The notes under the pieces were generated by a model that did no database searches, was not told where the DNA came from, and saw nothing but the letters and a program-made list of their open reading frames with translations. The translations under genes were made by a program, and so were the position numbers. A stretch of DNA of 25,129 nt from an uncultured Treponema sp. (GTDB lineage: Bacteria; Spirochaetota; Spirochaetia; Treponematales; Treponemataceae): NCBI GenBank assembly GCA_937892225.1, contig CALAUH010000013.1:1-25129 (forward strand). Direction: 5' to 3'. This document shows positions 23,381 to 25,129 of this stretch, piece by piece. Every line of letters starts with the position of its first letter. The stretch's first letter is position 1.

Positions 23381-24219
23381 TTCCATGTTACATTTAAAGA
23401 AGTCTCTTTTACAGAATCTCCGTCTTTTGTAAGAGTGTTTTTATTTCCTGTTAAAGTATTTGTATCTGTAACATTAAATTTCCATGTAATTGGTTTTGCA
23501 TTAATTGCAGCAGTAAGTGCTATTTCTCTAGGAAGATCTGGGAAGAACGATGCATTTGAATTGCCGTTTTGTGTAATTAAAACTAAAGCACCGTTATCTT
23601 TAATTTCTACTGTTATATTCATAGAAGCGCCGTTATCAAAAATAACAAATCCTCTTCCGCCTCTCATGATTACAATTTTATTTATGCCTTTTTCACCGGT
23701 CCATGTACCTGATAAATTTTCTGTAGAAGTAAAACTTGCTTTTGATTCAGTATTTCCTGTTGATAATGATACTGTTGAATTATTTGTGATTAAATTTTTA
23801 ATGGAATCCTGAAGAACTTCTTTTGGTTCCATTAATATTTTATAATAAGAATCATATTCTTTTGTTTCTGAATGTGTAGAATTTGAATTTTTATTGATTA
23901 GATTTAAGGTTGCACACCATTTGTTTGAACCTTCTTTTTTAGTGATTACAGCGTAAAAACAAAGTGAATTATCTGATAAGAGTGTTACGTCGGGGGTTTT
24001 TGATAAATGTTCGTTTGTTCTTTTATCTTCTACATTAAATATGTTGATTTCACAAAGCTGTGTGTAATATAAATCACTGGTCATTTTGTACATATTTTCA
24101 TCGATTTCCGAAGAGATAACTCCGTAGTAATCGATTTTATAAACATTTTGACAAAATGCGCTTGTAGAAATAAAGAGTAAAAGTAAAATTTCTATTTTTT
24201 TTACTAAAAACTTTATCAA
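23368..24219 (-). CDS. Secreted or lipoprotein of unknown function, 283 aa
   Basis: The product begins with a signal peptide (MIKFLVKKIEILLLLFISTSAFCQN). Cys23 could be a relaxed spirochaetal lipidation site or simply precede the mature end, so lipoprotein status is open. The C-terminal 110 residues look like a beta-rich domain (GTWTGEKGINKIVIMRGGRG, TWKFNVTDTNTLTG, LNVTWKRKL). The first part has YYGVISSEIDENMYKMTSDL and CATLNLINK. No enzyme motif is visible. The start is a TTG one base after the smpB stop, with AAGGGG some 5 bases upstream inside the end of smpB. It is therefore co-transcribed and coupled with smpB. Likely periplasmic or envelope-associated. Confidence 0.65.
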   Translation of the reverse strand: MIKFLVKKIEILLLLFISTSAFCQNVYKIDYYGVISSEIDENMYKMTSDLYYTQLCEINIFNVEDKRTNEHLSKTPDVTLLSDNSLCFYAVITKKEGSNKWCATLNLINKNSNSTHSETKEYDSYYKILMEPKEVLQDSIKNLITNNSTVSLSTGNTESKASFTSTENLSGTWTGEKGINKIVIMRGGRGFVIFDNGASMNITVEIKDNGALVLITQNGNSNASFFPDLPREIALTAAINAKPITWKFNVTDTNTLTGNKNTLTKDGDSVKETSLNVTWKRKL

Positions 24220-24220
24220 A

Positions 24221-24685
24221 CTATCCCCTTAATTTATTTGAGATCTCACGCTGGATATCTCTGTTTACATCACGTTCCTTTATAGTTGCCCGTTTATCAA
24301 ATTGTTTCTTTCCCTTACATACACCTAAACTTACTTTTACACGGCCATCTTTTAAATAAAACTCCAAAGGTATTAAAGTGTAACCTTTTTCTTCAACTTT
24401 TCTTGTTAATTTTTTAATTTCTTCCCTATGAAGTAATAATTTTTTATGTCTGTCAGGATTATGATTAAAAACAGAAGAATATGAATATTCGCTGATGTGA
24501 AAATTCTTAATCCAGACTTCGTTGTTTATTATTTCTGCAAAACTATCAAGAAAAGAAATATTTCCGTTTTTTACAGATTTTACTTCAGTTCCTTCTAAAG
24601 CAATGCCGCACTCATAAGTGTCTTCTATAAAAAAATCAAATCTGGCTTTTCTATTTTCTGCAATTATTTTTTTACCTTCTGACAT
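24221..24685 (-). CDS. smpB: SmpB, tmRNA-binding protein
   Basis: This 154-aa protein binds tmRNA (SsrA) and delivers it to stalled ribosomes for trans-translation. Diagnostic segments are ENRKARFDFFIEDTYECGI (10-28), EGTEVKS (31-37), NPDRHKKLLLHREEI (76-90), GYTLIPLEFY (101-110) and the RNA-binding GKKQFDKR (125-132), with a basic C-terminal tail. The length is normal. The ssrA gene is not in the window. No ribosome site precedes the ATG. A strong promoter places the transcript start about two bases upstream, so the mRNA is probably leaderless or nearly so. It is followed by a coupled TTG-started gene for a secreted protein. Confidence 0.95.
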   Translation of the reverse strand: MSEGKKIIAENRKARFDFFIEDTYECGIALEGTEVKSVKNGNISFLDSFAEIINNEVWIKNFHISEYSYSSVFNHNPDRHKKLLLHREEIKKLTRKVEEKGYTLIPLEFYLKDGRVKVSLGVCKGKKQFDKRATIKERDVNRDIQREISNKLRG

Positions 24686-24693
24686 ATTTATTT

Positions 24694-24722
24694 ATTATAA
24701 ATGATAGTTACAATGCTTTCAA
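24694..24722 (-). promoter_or_regulatory. Strong promoter for smpB (TTGAAA-17-TATAAT)
   Basis: On the minus strand TTGAAA (24717-24722) and a perfect TATAAT (24694-24699) are 17 bases apart. The -10 box ends only eight bases before the smpB ATG, placing the start point at about 24,687. This predicts a leader of two or three bases. Confidence 0.7.
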
Positions 24723-24723
24723 G

Positions 24724-24801
24724 AAAAAAAATGATGATAATAAAAATTTGTGAATAAAAAAAGTTACAAAAAAAAGAAAAAAAATGCAAAAAAAATGAAA
24801 A
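24724..24801 (+). promoter_or_regulatory. A-tract-rich upstream region of the rRNA promoter (UP-element-like)
   Basis: Seven A-runs lie upstream of the rRNA promoter: 24724-24731, 24742-24746, 24756-24762, 24768-24775, 24777-24784, 24788-24795 and 24798-24801. The last four are centred 8-12 bases apart, near one helical turn. This could bend DNA or bind the RNA polymerase alpha subunit, as UP elements do at E. coli rRNA promoters. Confidence 0.5.
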
Positions 24802-24807
24802 TTTGTG

Positions 24808-24836
24808 TTGACACTTTTTGAATATGAGTATATATT
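24808..24836 (+). promoter_or_regulatory. Ribosomal RNA operon promoter (TTGACA-17-TATATT)
   Basis: A perfect TTGACA (24808-24813) and TATATT (24831-24836) are 17 bases apart, about 240 bases upstream of 16S. Transcription should begin near 24,843 (GTCATCACCG). It is back-to-back with the smpB promoter, about 86 bases away. Confidence 0.8.
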
Positions 24837-24842
24837 AGTCAT

Positions 24843-25074
24843 CACCGTCGCAATATTAAGTTGCAATACGGGATGTTTTTTGACAAAACAGGGAAGGAAA
24901 GAAATAGAACAAGTAAGGTTCTAGACAAAATAAAAGCGAGAAATCGCTGGAGTTTTGTTCTGACAATTGACTGCATTTTACAGTTTTTTTGATAAAACTG
25001 ACCAAAATCAATTCAACAATTTATTGCTGGAATTGAACTGAAATGAAAATCTTTACCCTTCGGGGTATTGAAAT
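24843..25074 (+). other. Pre-16S leader with serial hairpins
   Basis: The leader folds into several visible hairpins: TGTTTT/AAAACA (24874-24890); AGCGA-GAAA-TCGCT with a GNRA loop (24935-24948), framed by ACAAAA/TTTTGT; CAGTTTT/AAAACTG (24981-25000); TCAATTC/GAATTGA (25008-25036); and TACCC-TTCG-GGGTA, a UUCG-capped stem (25054-25067) just before 16S. These are candidates for leader folding, processing or antitermination. No clear boxA was identified, and no gene lies here. Confidence 0.6.
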
Positions 25075-25129
25075 AATCATGGAGAGTTTGATCCTGGCTC
25101 AGAACGAACGCTGGCGGCGCGTCTTAAGC
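25075..25129 (+). rRNA. rrs: 16S ribosomal RNA, 5' end only
   Basis: GAGAGTTTGATCCTGGCTCA followed by GAACGAACGCTGGCGGCGCG and TCTTAAGC is the universal 16S start with a Treponema-type continuation. The mature 5' end is approximate (a few bases either way). The gene runs off the right edge after about 50 bases; this is where assemblies often break because rRNA operons are repeated. Confidence 0.95.

Noticed and set aside
1..25129. CRISPR array, insertion sequence, integrase or att repeat
   Set aside because: No regularly spaced direct repeats, transposase or recombinase motifs, or flanking duplications were seen.

Overview
The window joins two kinds of DNA. From about 7,290 to the right end it is an AT-rich spirochaete chromosome, very probably a gut- or rumen-type Treponema. 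The last 50 bases are the start of a 16S rRNA gene with the AACGAACGCTGGCGGCGCGT signature I associate with treponemes. The gene set also fits: a type-2 isoleucyl-tRNA synthetase, tandem DUF115 (Maf-like) proteins, TPR lipoproteins, SmpB and TsaC. From 1 to about 7,290 the gene style is different: many ATA, CTA and AGA codons, strong AGGAGG-type ribosome sites, large unknown proteins, a RusA-type resolvase and an SH3b-containing virion-like protein. This looks like part of a large tailed phage. The two halves meet inside two truncated genes near 7,290, and no integrase, att repeat or IS is visible there. I read this as an assembly chimera or an illegitimate join until read coverage shows otherwise.

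Phage-like part. Leftward: a cut gene at the left edge, a 41-aa ORF and a 682-aa virion-like protein. Then comes a 565-base divergent spacer with a clear sigma70-type promoter (TTGACA-17-TATTAT) and several hairpins. Rightward from it: a RusA-like Holliday-junction resolvase overlapping a 152-aa unknown gene, ended by a strong bidirectional terminator at 4,241-4,263. Leftward again: a 322-aa coiled-coil protein, a 592-aa Lys/Asp-rich protein with two hydrophobic segments, and the C-terminal end of a surface-type protein cut at the junction.

Spirochaete part. A GT8 glycosyltransferase (leftward, 3' end lost at the junction) is divergent from an exported TPR-like protein. Next is a rightward set: ileS, a lipoprotein overlapping its end, an N-terminally extended uracil phosphoribosyltransferase (upp) and a TPR lipoprotein. 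It collides with a tightly packed five-gene leftward operon (22,178 to 15,189): an acidic 663-aa protein, an unknown 285-aa protein, two DUF115 proteins and a membrane-anchored degenerate GGDEF protein. Divergent from that operon are an FtsB/DivIC-like protein and tsaC. These converge on a leftward pair, smpB and a secreted protein of unknown function. Last comes an rRNA promoter (TTGACA-17-TATATT) with an A-tract-rich upstream region, a hairpin-rich leader and the 16S 5' end.

The most interesting leads are the DUF115 / acidic protein / dead-GGDEF operon (possibly linked to flagellar or surface glycosylation) and a recurring promoter layout that predicts leaderless or nearly leaderless mRNAs at four spirochaete promoters. 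The phage-like divergent control region and the host/phage junction follow. No CRISPR array, tRNA, insertion sequence or complete defence system was seen.
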